Shown piece after piece: positions 1 through 8,561 of a DNA stretch of 64,000 bases. The position numbers were made by a program, and so were the translations under genes. Source of the DNA: Paraurantiacibacter namhicola (GTDB lineage: Bacteria; Pseudomonadota; Alphaproteobacteria; Sphingomonadales; Sphingomonadaceae); NCBI RefSeq assembly GCF_001687545.1, contig NZ_CP016545.1, forward strand, positions 1,845,001 through 1,909,000. The letters are read 5' to 3'. The notes beneath the pieces are model-generated. The model searched no databases, was not told the DNA's origin, and saw only the letters and a list, made by a program, of their open reading frames with translations. Each line of letters opens with the position of its first letter. Position 1 is the first letter of the stretch.

Positions 1-856
1 CCGGATCGGGGCTGATCTCGCTCATCAGCGCGACCACGCTGGAGCTATCCACGCCGCCCGACAGGAAAGCGCCCAGCGGCACATCGGCCACCATCCGGCT
101 TTCGACACCTTCGCGCAGGTGATGCAGCAGCTCCGCTTCCATCTCCGGCATGCGGCCGGAATGCCGCTCGGCAAAGCTGATGTCCCACCACTGCTTGGGC
201 TGCGGCATGCCCTTGCCATGTTCCAGCAGCATGAAATGGCCGGCTGGCAGCTTGTGCACGCCCTTCAGGATGGATCGGTGATCGGGGACGTAGCCCCACG
301 CCAGGTAGTCCTCCACAGCCAGCGGATCGACTTCGCGGCGCAGCAGCGGATGGGCCAGCAGGCCTTTCAGCTCGCTGGCAAAGGCCACGCTGCCATCGGA
401 CAGCTCGGAAAGGAACAGCGGCTTCACGCCGAACCGGTCCCGCGCAAGGAACAGTTGGCGGCTAGCATGGTCGTACAGCGCGAAGGCGAACATGCCGTCC
501 AGGTGCTGCAGGCAGTCAGGGCCCCATGCCTGCCACGCGGCAAGGATGACCTCCGTATCGCCATCCGTGCGGAAACTTGCGCCCAGCTGCTCCAGCTGAC
601 GGCGCAACTCGCGGAAATTGTAGATTTCGCCGTTGAAGACGATGGTCGCCCGCCCGTCCGGCGAGTGCATCGGCTGCGGCGATCCGGCGATATCGATGAT
701 GGACAGGCGGCGATGGCCGAGCCCGACGCCGGCCTCCACCCAGACACCCGAGCCGTCCGGGCCGCGGTGATGCAGCGCATCGGTCATGGCCTCGACCCGG
801 CGCGAGTCGACCGGCTTGATCGTGCCGCAATGGTAAATGCCTGCTATCCCGCACAT
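1..856 (-). CDS. XrtA-associated asparagine-synthase-like amidotransferase, partial (C-terminus beyond window)
   Basis: The reading frame opens with Met-Cys-Gly-Ile at 856 and stays open to the left edge, so only about 285 N-terminal residues are visible. Cys2 is the expected N-terminal nucleophile of class II glutamine amidotransferases. The motifs HRGPDG, LGHRRLSI, NGEIYNF and DGDTEVIL follow, and near the edge FLSGGVDSS is the ATP-pyrophosphatase loop of asparagine synthetase-type enzymes. This family (exosortase A system-associated amidotransferase 1) transfers amide nitrogen, probably to a sugar or acyl acceptor in polysaccharide synthesis. The true substrate is unknown. It starts 11 bases after the xrtA stop in the same direction, so it is the next gene of the operon. 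Confidence 0.9.
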   Translation of the reverse strand, partial: MCGIAGIYHCGTIKPVDSRRVEAMTDALHHRGPDGSGVWVEAGVGLGHRRLSIIDIAGSPQPMHSPDGRATIVFNGEIYNFRELRRQLEQLGASFRTDGDTEVILAAWQAWGPDCLQHLDGMFAFALYDHASRQLFLARDRFGVKPLFLSELSDGSVAFASELKGLLAHPLLRREVDPLAVEDYLAWGYVPDHRSILKGVHKLPAGHFMLLEHGKGMPQPKQWWDISFAERHSGRMPEMEAELLHHLREGVESRMVADVPLGAFLSGGVDSSSVVALMSEISPDP

Positions 857-867
857 GTGGCCGGTCG

Positions 868-2427
868 CTAGTCGCTTTGCGCGATGCCGTCCATCCACGC
901 TGCCAGCGGGCCGCTGTCGGCGCGGAAGCGGGCGATGGCGGCTTCGGGATCGGTCGCGTCTGTGGTTTGCGCGGACAGGATCAGCAGCATGGTGGGTTCG
1001 GACCGCAAAGCCAGCTTGTCGAGCATGTTGGCGAGCTTGAGGCGCGCATTGCTGCCCGTGATCAGATCACCGCTGCGATACCAGGTCACGGCGTAGCGGC
1101 GATTGTCGGTGTAAGCCTGCAGCCACGCGCCCGCACCGCCATCGATGGACGGCCCAGGGTGGGACCAACGCCAGGGCGTGGCTGGCGGCAGAGCGCCCTC
1201 GTTGAAGCCGCCAGCCTCGCGCCCCTCACCCTGCGAGGCATAGAGCGCGTAGAACACATCGACTTGCTCGCCGTCTGCATTGCGGTAACGGCCCAGCAGG
1301 CGATGGTCGTTGCCAGCCGCGCGGGGCTCCCACCAGACAGGCGGCTCGTACGGCACGATGTCCCATCCCTCGACTTGCGGCAGCGCGATCTGCTGCGGCA
1401 TAGGCGCAGAACGGGTCGATGCTGCCTGCGACCACGCCAGCACGCCAAGCGCCATCAGCGCGATGCCCATCAGTGCTGCCTTGCCGGGGATGGCAAGAGC
1501 CTCGGCCTTGGTAAGCGGCCGCGACGCTGAGACTTCCTGCGGGCGCACGTAGGGATCGTCCGGCCACCGCTCGAAAAACCGCCACCCGGCGCCAAGCAGG
1601 ATGACCAGCACGATTGCGAAGAAGACCCAGCCATAAAAGATGTGATCGAAACCCTCGGCGAACTCCAGCCCCTGGGACTGTGCGATGTAGATCGTGCCCC
1701 ATGCCCGGATACCATTGGCGAGGATGGGGATGATCGCTGCCATCGCCATGAAGAGCGCACGGCGCTTCCACGATGTGAAGCAGACATGCGCCACCAGCGC
1801 GCCAAGGGCGATCATGGCGATCAGGAATTTCACGCCCGAACACGCCTCTGCCACCTCGAACAGGCCCACCGGTGTATCAATGAAGACGCCCTCGATGACC
1901 GCCGGGATGCCGGATGCTTCGGTCAGCCAGATCACGATGGCGGCCGTCACCATCTGCAACGCCGGGACCAGCTCGTCACCGAATGGGACGAGAAACAGCA
2001 TGTAGCAAAGCGGAAAGAAGAGCGCCCAGGACACCTTCGGACCCAGCAAGGTCAGCGCCGCCGCCTGCAAGACAAGGACGGACCCAAGCTGGCTGGCGAA
2101 ATTCAGGCCAGAAACCGTGCCAAGTAGCCAGACGAACAGCGCGCCAGCCACGCCCACGAGGCCCGGCCACCATGCCATTGGCACCAGCTGCGCCATCTCG
2201 CCTGCGCGCAGGTAGACGAGCCAGGCGATGATCGGCGGGACCAGCAGGATGTGATTGTACGTGCTGATGTCCCACCACTGCGCGGCCATGTCCGCCCAGT
2301 CCCCCAGCGTGAAGGCAAATAGCCCCGTCCACGCGAGGCAGAGCCGGAGCAAGGGCACGCGCCAGGCCTGCGGGATGGCGTCGACCGAAGCGGCGACGGG
2401 AAGTTTCAGGGCAAAGTCACGCCGCAT
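868..2427 (-). CDS. xrtA: Exosortase A fused to EpsI-like domain
   Basis: The product is a polytopic inner-membrane cysteine transpeptidase-like enzyme, expected to cut PEP-CTERM tails. Residues about 25-300 form the exosortase domain with around eight hydrophobic segments. The family triad is visible as Cys196 in EACSGVKF, Arg241 in NGIRAW and His262 in FDHIFYGW. Residues about 330-519 resemble the soluble EpsI domain (VEGWDIVP, YRNADGEQVDVFYALY, WYRSGDLITGS), so the two functions are fused. I chose the ATG at 2427, giving 519 residues and an 11-base overlap with the upstream glycosyltransferase; the frame is open further upstream to 2553, but that would overlap the neighbour by 137 bases. 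No substrate with a PEP-type tail is encoded in the window. Confidence 0.93.
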   Translation of the reverse strand: MRRDFALKLPVAASVDAIPQAWRVPLLRLCLAWTGLFAFTLGDWADMAAQWWDISTYNHILLVPPIIAWLVYLRAGEMAQLVPMAWWPGLVGVAGALFVWLLGTVSGLNFASQLGSVLVLQAAALTLLGPKVSWALFFPLCYMLFLVPFGDELVPALQMVTAAIVIWLTEASGIPAVIEGVFIDTPVGLFEVAEACSGVKFLIAMIALGALVAHVCFTSWKRRALFMAMAAIIPILANGIRAWGTIYIAQSQGLEFAEGFDHIFYGWVFFAIVLVILLGAGWRFFERWPDDPYVRPQEVSASRPLTKAEALAIPGKAALMGIALMALGVLAWSQAASTRSAPMPQQIALPQVEGWDIVPYEPPVWWEPRAAGNDHRLLGRYRNADGEQVDVFYALYASQGEGREAGGFNEGALPPATPWRWSHPGPSIDGGAGAWLQAYTDNRRYAVTWYRSGDLITGSNARLKLANMLDKLALRSEPTMLLILSAQTTDATDPEAAIARFRADSGPLAAWMDGIAQSD

Positions 2428-3658
2428 GGCGGCTGGCACGGCGCGCATTGCGCTCGCGCCCCAGCATTGCGGGAAGGCGCGACAGCGAGGCTTCCCAGGA
2501 CATGGTGTCGACCACGAAACGGCGCGCGGCTTCGCCCATCGTTCGGGCCGCAACCCGGTCTTTCAAAAGGTCGATGGCACGCTCGGCCAGCTGTGTGTCA
2601 TCATCGGCCACTGCGAATTCGACGCCGTCTTCCGCATCGATCCCGGTGGCCGCACCACTGGTCAGGACAACCGGAAGTTCCATGGCCATGGCTTCCAGCA
2701 CCTTGTTCTGCACGCCGCGGGCAATCTCCAGCGGCACCAGTGCGAGGTTTGCGCCTGCGAGATAGGGTTTCACTTCCGGAACACCGCCCCACACGCGCAT
2801 GCCGCCCTTGCCATCCAGCGCACGAAGTTCCGCCGTGGGCGCTCGGCCCACGACATGGAACTGCGCGTCCGGAAACTCCTCACGGATGAGCGGCAGGATC
2901 CTGTTTGCGACGCGCTTAACCGCGGCCACATTGGGGGCGTAGTCCATCTGACCCGTGAAGATCAGATGCGGTCCGCGCCCCGTTCGCATGGCCGCCTCGC
3001 GCGCGATGCGTTCTGCGCTATAGGCGTTGGAATCGATCCCGTTCGGCATAGCCTCTACAGTGGCGCCGTCAGGCTTTTTCATGCGATCGCGCAGCAGTTT
3101 CGCTTCCTGCTTGCTGACAAGCAACGTCATATCCGCACGGTGTGCCAGGCGCTCTTCTTCGCGCGCCAGCAGGCGTCCTTCGCGCCCTTCGATCCATGAG
3201 ACGGGGCCGCTCTTTTCCTTGCCGTATGCCTCGAACTTGGCACTGTCGACGTCGACCAGGTCCACGATGACGCGGCCCTTGAAGCTGGCCGGGATGTACT
3301 GCCCCATCTGGCCGGAGAACACGTAGATCGTGTCGATGTCGCCTTTGGCCAGCATGCCTTCCACCCAGGCCGACAGTTCGGCGTGCCGGAAGGCGGCCAC
3401 GCTTACCGGCTCGAGGTGGATCAGCGCTTCGATGCCCGCCGCGACCAGCGGCTTCTGCCGGCGGATGACCTTCTGCGATGCTGTGAAGCGCGCGAGGTCC
3501 GCCGCATATCCCATCTCGTCCGCACTTTCGGCAAATGTGCCGACATGGACGGGCGCGAGGCGGGTCAGCGCCTTCAGCACATGGAACGACCGAATCTTGT
3601 CCCCGCGGTCGGGCGGAAAAGGCATGCGGTGCGCCAGGAAGAGGATTTCGCCGCCCAT
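2417..3658 (-). CDS. Glycosyltransferase, PEP-CTERM/exosortase A system-associated (GT4 type)
   Basis: This is a 413-residue GT-B glycosyltransferase expected to add a sugar during exopolysaccharide repeat-unit assembly at the cytoplasmic membrane face. The N-terminal Rossmann half begins FLAHRMPFPPDRGDKIRS, typical of the XrtA-linked sugar transferase family 1. The C-terminal half has FTGQMDYAPN, the donor-site stretch LVPLEIARGVQNKVLEAMA, and a conserved Glu before the final helices. The ATG at 3658 shares one base with the FemAB stop codon (TGATG), indicating translational coupling. A longer in-frame extension to 3982 would lie inside the FemAB gene and is rejected. Donor and acceptor sugars cannot be read from the sequence. 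Confidence 0.9.
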   Translation of the reverse strand: MGGEILFLAHRMPFPPDRGDKIRSFHVLKALTRLAPVHVGTFAESADEMGYAADLARFTASQKVIRRQKPLVAAGIEALIHLEPVSVAAFRHAELSAWVEGMLAKGDIDTIYVFSGQMGQYIPASFKGRVIVDLVDVDSAKFEAYGKEKSGPVSWIEGREGRLLAREEERLAHRADMTLLVSKQEAKLLRDRMKKPDGATVEAMPNGIDSNAYSAERIAREAAMRTGRGPHLIFTGQMDYAPNVAAVKRVANRILPLIREEFPDAQFHVVGRAPTAELRALDGKGGMRVWGGVPEVKPYLAGANLALVPLEIARGVQNKVLEAMAMELPVVLTSGAATGIDAEDGVEFAVADDDTQLAERAIDLLKDRVAARTMGEAARRFVVDTMSWEASLSRLPAMLGRERNARRASRHAA

Positions 3659-4716
3659 CAGCCGAGCCCCCGCGCGATCCAGGGGCCAAATCGGTTCGCT
3701 ACGGGCAGCGGGAGCTTGCGCCAGAGCGCGATACGGCCCGCATGCTGCTGGCTGTTGGGATCGACATCGCGCCTGGCAGCACCGGGCGCAGTCCAGCTGG
3801 CATAGGACAGCGGCTCGGGCTCGAAGCCCCAGTTCTTCTTGAAGCTGTAAGCGCCGCTTCCGGTCTTGGAGCGTCCGAAATCGAACCGCTCGCATCCGCG
3901 CCGCCGGGCATGCAGCATCAGCTCGTAATACATCCGGTCGTTGGCGCGCAGGCCCCGCGCGGCAAAGGTGCCGCCGCCCCAATAGGGCATGACTGCGCCA
4001 TCGTGGTAGAAACTCAGCACACTCGCGACGGGCTCGCCGCCGTGCAGGACCGTCAGGATGTCCCCATCCAGCCGCGCCAGCATCGCGTCGAACAGCGCGC
4101 GCGGGAAAACCGGCGTGCCCAGATTGCGGACGCTTTCGGCGTAAATCGCATAATGCGCGGCTCGGTCGGCCTCGCTGGTGCCTACGCGCACCTCCAGCTC
4201 GGTCTTCAGTCCCTTGCGGACCTCGGCGCGCTGCTTGCGCGGAATGGCGAGAAGCTGGGCTTCATCGTCATCGGCGAGCGGCATTTCGAAATTGCAGTGG
4301 CTGTCCGTCGTCACGTCCCAGTCCGACGGAGCATCGCCGCCCCGAAGCTCGACACCGGAGCAGGAGCGGCGGATTGCCAGCTCCTCGGCCGCGCGGCACA
4401 GATCGTGCGCAATGCGCTGTGAGGACGACAGCGCGCCCCCGCCCACGCCAAAGCCGCTGGACGCAAGCGCCCGGCCAAACAGCGGCGAGTGTATCTCGGT
4501 CAACGGCAGCCAGCCCGTAATCTCGCCGCCCTTTTCCGCCAGCAGGCCCGTGGCGCGCTGGCCGGTGCCCTCCTCGACGCCGAGCAGCCATGCGGGACGT
4601 TGGAACAGATTGCCGTTTTCGCGCGCAACGAATGCCTCGATCCGGGCGGCCTCGTCCGGCTGGCGCAAGTCGGCCTCGCGCACACAAGGCGCGGTCAGGG
4701 GGAATGGCGCGTTCAT
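3658..4716 (-). CDS. FemAB-family protein, XrtA/PEP-CTERM system-associated
   Basis: This 352-residue protein carries the split GNAT fold of FemAB peptidyl/aminoacyl transferases. Recognisable stretches are NLFQRPAWLLGV near the N-terminus, IPRKQRAEVRKGLK in the middle, and the C-terminal GNAT module with VASVLSFYHDGAVMPYWGG and FDFGRSKTGSGAYSFKKNWGFEP. FemAB proteins normally transfer amino acids from aminoacyl-tRNA to a cell-wall precursor. In XrtA loci the acceptor is unknown and may be the exported polysaccharide or its lipid carrier. The start overlaps the deacetylase stop by ATGA, so both are translated together. A second, more distant FemAB/GNAT-like gene lies at 14757. Confidence 0.9.
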   Translation of the reverse strand: MNAPFPLTAPCVREADLRQPDEAARIEAFVARENGNLFQRPAWLLGVEEGTGQRATGLLAEKGGEITGWLPLTEIHSPLFGRALASSGFGVGGGALSSSQRIAHDLCRAAEELAIRRSCSGVELRGGDAPSDWDVTTDSHCNFEMPLADDDEAQLLAIPRKQRAEVRKGLKTELEVRVGTSEADRAAHYAIYAESVRNLGTPVFPRALFDAMLARLDGDILTVLHGGEPVASVLSFYHDGAVMPYWGGGTFAARGLRANDRMYYELMLHARRRGCERFDFGRSKTGSGAYSFKKNWGFEPEPLSYASWTAPGAARRDVDPNSQQHAGRIALWRKLPLPVANRFGPWIARGLG

Positions 4717-5663
4717 TCGGTTTCGGCGCCGATCTGCGCTTCTTCGGCAGCGACGCGCGCAGCCTCCCGGTGGGCCAGCACATCCATGCGGCCCCAGGCA
4801 AATTCACCCACAAGCTGCTCCAGCTTGTCGGCCATGCGATCGAGATTGGTGTAGTGGCGCAGGCGCGATTTCAGCGGTGCGCCGGCGACCCGCGGCTGGC
4901 CCGGATCGATTTCCCACGGGTGGAAATAGAAAACGGCGGGCCGCTCGTCCGAACGGTTGACCTGGCGGATGGCCCAGCGGCTGAAGGCATAGGGCAGGAC
5001 GCGGAAGAAGCCGCCGCCGCCTGCTGCCAGACGCTTGCCGCCGAACATCGCGGTCGTGACCGGGATCTCGACCAATTCCGACCAGGGTAGCGGACGAAAG
5101 GCGAAACGTGGTGCCTCGGCCCACCCGTAATGATCGTGCGCGACAGGCGCGACACTGCTGGAATAGGCATAGCCCTGCTCCGCCAGCACCTGGTAAGCCC
5201 AGGGCGTCCGCTTATCGATGGAGAAGCTGGGCGCGCGGTATCCGCTGATCTTCGTCCCGGCGCTGTCTTCCAGCACCTTGCGGGCCCTTTCGATATCGCC
5301 GGCGAATTCCTCGCGCGTCATGCGGAACACGCGGCCATGGTCCCAGCCATGGCTGGCCAGTTCGTGCCCGCGAGCGACGATTTCGCGCATCAGGCCGCCA
5401 TGGCGCTGTGCCACCCAGCCCAGCGTGAAGAACGTGGCCTTCACATCGGCGGCGTCGAACAGGTCCAGCACCTGCCGCGTGTTGCGGTCGACCCGGTCGG
5501 TAAGCCCGCCCCAATCGTCCTTTTCGATGACCTGCTCGAACGCGCCGACCTGGAACCAGTCCTCGACATCGACCGATAGCCCATTGACGATGGCGGCCGC
5601 AGGGATGTCCCTCCGGCCGTCATCGCCCCGGTTCGGGCGCGTGTCGAATGTCACCGCGTTCAT
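4713..5663 (-). CDS. Polysaccharide deacetylase, XrtA system-associated (NodB type)
   Basis: The 316-residue product belongs to the carbohydrate esterase 4 / NodB fold and should remove N- or O-acetyl groups from the polysaccharide. The metal and catalytic motifs are present: LSVDVEDWF (catalytic and metal Asp), SHGWDHGRVF (two metal His) and YRAPSFSI. The C-terminal part has YFHPWEIDPGQPR, diagnostic of the XrtA subfamily. I see no clear signal peptide, although the family often acts at the membrane or in the periplasm. It overlaps the FemAB start by four bases. The start at 5663 lies 26 bases after the ATPase stop, within one operon. Confidence 0.92.
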   Translation of the reverse strand: MNAVTFDTRPNRGDDGRRDIPAAAIVNGLSVDVEDWFQVGAFEQVIEKDDWGGLTDRVDRNTRQVLDLFDAADVKATFFTLGWVAQRHGGLMREIVARGHELASHGWDHGRVFRMTREEFAGDIERARKVLEDSAGTKISGYRAPSFSIDKRTPWAYQVLAEQGYAYSSSVAPVAHDHYGWAEAPRFAFRPLPWSELVEIPVTTAMFGGKRLAAGGGGFFRVLPYAFSRWAIRQVNRSDERPAVFYFHPWEIDPGQPRVAGAPLKSRLRHYTNLDRMADKLEQLVGEFAWGRMDVLAHREAARVAAEEAQIGAETE

Positions 5664-5689
5664 GCGCTACTCCCGTCCCCTCAGAGCCT

Positions 5690-6847
5690 TCAGGCAGCCG
5701 CGCGGCCGCTGTCCATTTCGCCTTCGACCCAGTCGATCAGCATGGTCAGCGTGTGGCGGATGGTGCGCTCCTGCTCGAACATGCGCGCTTCCACCTCGGC
5801 CAGCTTCTCCTGCAGCGCGGCGATTTCGGTGTTCATCGCATCGCTCGTTGCCTCGTCCTGCTGGTTGGCCATTTCCACGATGGCCTGCTGAAGCTCGGCG
5901 ATCTGGGCGTCACGCTCTGCCAGCGCCTCGTCCAGCTGCTTGCGGTCGATGCGCGGTTCGTGGTTGAGCGGCGCGGGGGCCTGCATGACCGGTTCGGGCT
6001 TGGCCATCGGGGCCGGAGCCGCCTCGGGGAAAGCCTTCTCCGTGCCCATCTCTTCCAGCACGGCCTTCAGCATGGCGGAATCGATGCGCTTGCGCTCCTC
6101 CACCGCGCCAAGCAGCAGCAGGCGGTTGGCGATCTGGTTGACGCGCCGCGGAATACCGCCGCTCGCCTCGTACATTTCGGCAAACACGCGCTGGTCGAAA
6201 GCGGGATTGCCATCCCAACCAACCTTCTCGAGGCGGTGGATGATGTAAGGCTCGATCTCGCCCTTCTCCATCGCTTCCAGGTGGTGCGCCGCGATGACGC
6301 GCTGGCGCAGCTGCTCCAGCCCTTCGTGCTCCTGCAGGGTCTGGCGGAATTCCGGCTGGCCCAGCAGCAGCGTCTGCAGCAGCGGGTGGTTGCCCAGCTG
6401 GAAGTTGGAGAGCATACGCAGCTCTTCCAGCGCATCGACAGCAAGGTTCTGGCTTTCATCCACCACCAGCAGGCAGCGGCGGCCTTCGCGTGCCTCCTCG
6501 TGCAGGAAGGCTTCGATGGCGCCCAGCGCGCTGGCCTTGTCATGGCCTTCGATATCCAGGCCGAAGCTCTGCGCCACGACGTGGATGATCTCTTCCTCGT
6601 CGAGCTTGCTGGTGACGATCTGGCCCACGGTCAGCCGGTTGGGATCGACCGTACCCATCATGTGCGCGACCAGCGTCGATTTACCGCTGCCCACCTCGCC
6701 GGTGATGACGATGAAGCCCTCACCCTGCGCCAGGCCATAGCCGAGGTAGCTCAGCGCCTTGCGATGCGTGACACTGCGGAAATAGAACGCGGGGTCCGGC
6801 GTCAGCTGGAAAGGCTTGCCCGTCAGGCCATAGAAATTGTCGAACAT
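5690..6847 (-). CDS. XrtA-associated AAA ATPase (ExeA/GspA-like)
   Basis: This is a 385-residue ATPase. The Walker A loop GEVGSGKS spans residues 50-57, and a Walker B strand ends in LLVVDESQNL. The N-terminal signature FYGLTGKPFQLTPDP is shared with the secretion-associated ExeA/GspA ATPases. Residues about 300-385 are Ala/Pro/Glu-rich and then heptad-like, suggesting a coiled coil (RKQLDEALAERDAQIAELQQ). In XrtA loci this protein is thought to energise or gate polysaccharide assembly, but its exact partner is not known. The gene sits between the outer-membrane barrel gene and the deacetylase with 19- and 26-base gaps, consistent with one transcript. Confidence 0.9.
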   Translation of the reverse strand: MFDNFYGLTGKPFQLTPDPAFYFRSVTHRKALSYLGYGLAQGEGFIVITGEVGSGKSTLVAHMMGTVDPNRLTVGQIVTSKLDEEEIIHVVAQSFGLDIEGHDKASALGAIEAFLHEEAREGRRCLLVVDESQNLAVDALEELRMLSNFQLGNHPLLQTLLLGQPEFRQTLQEHEGLEQLRQRVIAAHHLEAMEKGEIEPYIIHRLEKVGWDGNPAFDQRVFAEMYEASGGIPRRVNQIANRLLLLGAVEERKRIDSAMLKAVLEEMGTEKAFPEAAPAPMAKPEPVMQAPAPLNHEPRIDRKQLDEALAERDAQIAELQQAIVEMANQQDEATSDAMNTEIAALQEKLAEVEARMFEQERTIRHTLTMLIDWVEGEMDSGRAAA

Positions 6848-6866
6848 GGTTTAACTCCAGGGCAGA

Positions 6867-8555
6867 TCAGAAGGAATAACGAAGGCCAAGCAGGGCCGAG
6901 GCGGAGACCACGTCGGGCACGCTTTCCTGCGTGATCCCGTCCAGTCCCACTGCGGCGGTGCCGGTCAGGCCGCCCGTGATGTTGCGGAAGTAGGACATGC
7001 TGGCGGAATACCCCATGCCGTCTGCGTCACTATCGAATCCGGTATCGAACCAATTGACATAGGCATTGGCATTGATGCCGCTGCGACGGTCAAGCGCGTG
7101 GCTGGCATACAGGCCAACCCAGTAATTCTCGTCGATCACGCCATCGGCGGCAGCCAGGACGGTGCCTGGCGCCGCGATGAACTTGCGACGATCGTAACCA
7201 GCGCCAATCCCGGCCTGCGTGCGACCGAAATCCATGCCGTAGCTGATGGCAACACCGCGATTGCGATAGGCGGCGCTGCGGACGGAGCCGAGCGCACCGG
7301 CGATGCAATTGCTGCCTTCCAGGCTCGCCACACAGCCACCGATATTGCCGGTGATCGGGTTGCGGAATGCCTGGAAATTGTCGGGCAGCTGCGCCAGCGT
7401 GTCATTCAGCCCGCCGCCGAAGCTGGTCAGGCCGTCATAGACGCCGATGCTGAGGTTGCTGCGCTGGCTGGCAGCATAGCTGAGCGAGCCGTAATAGGTG
7501 GTGGAGCCATAACGGCGTCCCACACGCGCCTGGAAGGACGTGCGGCTGCTGGGGCGCCACATCACACCGGCATCCCAGATCAGCCCGTCAGCCTCATATG
7601 CGATGATGCGCGGGCTGGCGCTGTCGACCACGTAGCGGCCATCGGGGCCGATGATCGGGTCATTCGTCACCGGATCGCGCTGAGCGTCCCGGTAGGAGAC
7701 TTCCACGTCCTCGTACCCCACACCGCCGACCAGGGCGAGCGTGCGGCTGACCGGAATGGTCACGTCACCGCGGGCCCAGACGTCGCGAATGCGCTGGTCC
7801 AGATTGGATGTATCCTGCTGGTTGAAGCCGCCGCCTACGCCCACGCCGATTGGCAGGACGGTGTTCGGGGCAAAGCCGATGCGCGCGCTGGCCGTATGCT
7901 GCGTGCTTTCATCGAAGATATCGACCGGCTCGGTTACGCCCGGCGTGAAGACGACAGCGTCCGGCGCTTCCAGCCGCGTGTAGCCGAAGCGGTAGCTGGC
8001 AGCCACGTTGAGGTCACCGACCATCGTGGTAAGCGAGGGGCCGATATAGGCGGAATAGACCTGGCTGGTCCGGTCGTCCGAACCAGCGAAATTGCCTTGG
8101 AAAGACCCGCCATTGCCTTCCACGCTGGTGCGCGAGGCGAGACCGCCTGCTTCCAGTGTCAGCGTGCGCGGCACGATGGCGATCCCTGCGCGGGCAATAC
8201 CGGTCACGATGTCGCTGTCATCCAGCCCGTCCCAGCCAAAGCGGCGTTCGTAGCGGATGGAGGCAGATGCGGCGGAATTGCGGCCCTGGATATTGGCATC
8301 CACACCGGCAGCGACGCTGGTGTAAGTGACGACATCGCTGGTTGGCTCAAGCTGGGCCGTCAGCACCTGGCTGGCCTCGATATAGGGCGTGATGGTGACT
8401 TGCTGCCCGCCGGACGTGCGGCGCGTTTCGGTAACGGCTTCGCCGCTCTCCTCCGCGTCCAGCTCCGGCAGGGGCTGCGCCTGCGCGAACGCCGTGCCCG
8501 GAATACCGAGCGCGGCGGACAGCAGCGCAATGCGAAGCGTGAAGTTCAGTTTCAT
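6867..8555 (-). CDS. Outer-membrane beta-barrel protein, PEP-CTERM/XrtA system-associated
   Basis: The 562-residue product starts with a clear Sec signal peptide (residues 1-24, cleavage after TAFA). It continues as alternating polar/hydrophobic strands rich in Gly, Ser, Thr and Tyr, and ends in LLGLRYSF, with the terminal Phe typical of barrels inserted by BAM. Repeated strand patterns such as SIRYERRFGWDG, YRFGYTRLE and YGMDFGRTQAG fit a large barrel. By position it matches the XrtA-associated uncharacterised outer-membrane family and may be the exit pore or modification scaffold for the polysaccharide; that role is inferred. It lies 6 bases after the autokinase gene. Confidence 0.85.
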   Translation of the reverse strand: MKLNFTLRIALLSAALGIPGTAFAQAQPLPELDAEESGEAVTETRRTSGGQQVTITPYIEASQVLTAQLEPTSDVVTYTSVAAGVDANIQGRNSAASASIRYERRFGWDGLDDSDIVTGIARAGIAIVPRTLTLEAGGLASRTSVEGNGGSFQGNFAGSDDRTSQVYSAYIGPSLTTMVGDLNVAASYRFGYTRLEAPDAVVFTPGVTEPVDIFDESTQHTASARIGFAPNTVLPIGVGVGGGFNQQDTSNLDQRIRDVWARGDVTIPVSRTLALVGGVGYEDVEVSYRDAQRDPVTNDPIIGPDGRYVVDSASPRIIAYEADGLIWDAGVMWRPSSRTSFQARVGRRYGSTTYYGSLSYAASQRSNLSIGVYDGLTSFGGGLNDTLAQLPDNFQAFRNPITGNIGGCVASLEGSNCIAGALGSVRSAAYRNRGVAISYGMDFGRTQAGIGAGYDRRKFIAAPGTVLAAADGVIDENYWVGLYASHALDRRSGINANAYVNWFDTGFDSDADGMGYSASMSYFRNITGGLTGTAAVGLDGITQESVPDVVSASALLGLRYSF

Positions 8556-8561
8556 GGCCGG

